Assembly (NCBI GenBank): GCA_964476595.1
Contig: CAYZCL010000075.1
Coordinates: 1-54,621 of the forward strand
Length of the DNA stretch: 54,621 bases
Direction of reading: 5' to 3'
Source: JALSRD01 sp964476595
GTDB taxonomy: Bacteria > Desulfobacterota > Desulfobacteria > Desulfobacterales > JALSRD01
Below are positions 53,984 to 54,621 of the stretch, piece by piece. The notes beneath the pieces were generated by a model. It worked only from the letters and a program-made list of their open reading frames with translations, searched no databases and was not told the origin of the DNA. Every line of letters begins with the position of its first letter. Within the stretch, counting starts at the first letter, position 1. Both the position numbers and the translations under genes were made by a program.

Positions 53984-54006
53984 GTCCCCCGCCTTCGGGC
54001 GGGGAC
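53984..54006 (+). repeat. UUCG-type hairpin between secF and dprA
   Basis: GTCCCCCGCC and GGCGGGGAC with a TTCG loop and one bulged C. No U tract follows, so it is not a clear terminator; it may slow or partly stop transcription into dprA. Confidence 0.55.
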
Positions 54007-54018
54007 ACCCGGGTCGCC

Positions 54019-54621
54019 ATGGCGCTTTATGAAAAACTGGAACCCTGGTTTGCGCTGAAAAGCGTTCCGGGTATCGGCAACCTGCTCTGCAAGCGGCTGC
54101 TGGAACGATTCAAGACGCCCGGGGAAGTCTTTCGGGCGGACACCGAAGCGCTGAGCCGGGTGCAAGGCATCACGCCCCGCCTGGTGCGCAACATTCACCG
54201 CCACCGGCTGCCGACCGTTGAACGCACGGAACTCGGAAGGGCCATCGACCGGGGCACCCGTATCGTGACCTTCAACGACCGCGAATACCCCCGCCTGCTG
54301 CGCCACATCGAGGACCCGCCGCCCTTTCTGTACGTCCACGGAAAACTCATCCGTCGCGCGCCCCACGTGGCCGTGGTCGGCTCGCGCAGTGCCACCCGCT
54401 ACGGTCTCTCGACCGCCGGCCGGCTGAGCGCCGACCTGGCCTCCCTGGGGTTCGTGGTGGTCAGCGGCATGGCCCTGGGGATCGACACCGCCGCGCACCA
54501 GGGCGCCCTTTCGGCCGGCGGCGTCACGGTCGCCGTGCTGGGAAGCGGCCTGGCCTGTATCTACCCCCTGCGCAACCGGACGCTGAGTGAACGCATCGCC
54601 CGGCAGGGTGCCCTGGTGTCC
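54019..54621 (+). CDS. dprA: DNA-processing protein DprA, N-terminal part (cut by window edge)
   Basis: 201 codons are present, running off the right edge. The N-terminus ALKSVPGIGNLLCKRLLERF is a helix-hairpin-helix/SAM-like part. The Rossmann core begins VAVVGSRSATRYG (about 117-129) and VVSGMALGIDTAAHQGAL (about 150-167), the DprA/Smf signature. It loads RecA on incoming single-stranded DNA. ATG 54019 has only a weak ribosome site. Confidence 0.92.
   Translation, partial: MALYEKLEPWFALKSVPGIGNLLCKRLLERFKTPGEVFRADTEALSRVQGITPRLVRNIHRHRLPTVERTELGRAIDRGTRIVTFNDREYPRLLRHIEDPPPFLYVHGKLIRRAPHVAVVGSRSATRYGLSTAGRLSADLASLGFVVVSGMALGIDTAAHQGALSAGGVTVAVLGSGLACIYPLRNRTLSERIARQGALVS

Overview
The window looks like chromosome of a GC-rich Gram-negative bacterium, most likely a Desulfobacterota (Desulfobacteraceae-like) sulfate reducer or relative. 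This is inferred from the combination of DapL-type lysine synthesis, PEP-CTERM surface proteins, sigma-54 promoters, a GEMM-type cyclic-dinucleotide riboswitch, LptE/MurJ and a SecDF-YajC set. No rRNA, CRISPR array, insertion sequence or prophage was seen.

Region 1 (1-9070, mostly minus strand) concerns surface polysaccharide and matrix. A regulator with a winged helix fused to a Rossmann-like domain leads an operon for UDP-glucuronate, UDP-xylose, a dTDP-4-keto sugar epimer, and GDP-4-keto-6-deoxymannose/GDP-fucose (ugd, uxs, rfbC, gmd, fcl; fcl is cut by the window edge). Next comes a secreted protein with an FN3-like domain and thrombospondin-type-3 calcium repeats. Its leader carries a sigma-54 promoter, a GEMM-I riboswitch and a possible Shine-Dalgarno-sequestering helix. 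Beyond it lies a decayed secreted-protein gene that resembles a PEP-CTERM gene.

Region 2 (9000-21560) is central carbon and phosphate: a class II aldolase, two HAD phosphatases, a PhoU-like/PiT phosphate pair, a metallophosphoesterase, and a GntR-controlled cassette of transaldolase, alanine dehydrogenase, HisC-like aminotransferase and a divergent transketolase. The chemistry of this cassette is not one I recognise; it is the best candidate here for an undescribed pathway.

Region 3 (21558-23070) holds tRNA-Cys and tRNA-Gly, then an A+T-rich stretch with an inverted repeat, a sigma-54 promoter and an intact PEP-CTERM protein, closed by a strong terminator.

Region 4 (23240-43710, all minus strand) is a long, tightly packed housekeeping run. 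In transcription order it reads murJ, ftsB-like, a small helical protein, coaBC, family-4 UDG, nfeD, slipin, Rho-N protein, HAD, xerC, hslV, hslU, argB, argD, argG, argH, lipoprotein, lysA, dapF, dapL, folK, pgsA. Many junctions overlap by 1-4 nt. Arginine and lysine synthesis are joined in it.

Region 5 (43800-54621) holds rpsT, lptE-leuS on the minus strand, then RNase G, a LysM-like membrane protein, yajC-secD-secF and the 5' part of dprA. Several genes here have clear -35/-10 promoters with 17-nt spacers. All functional calls rest on reading the translated sequences; no database search was run.
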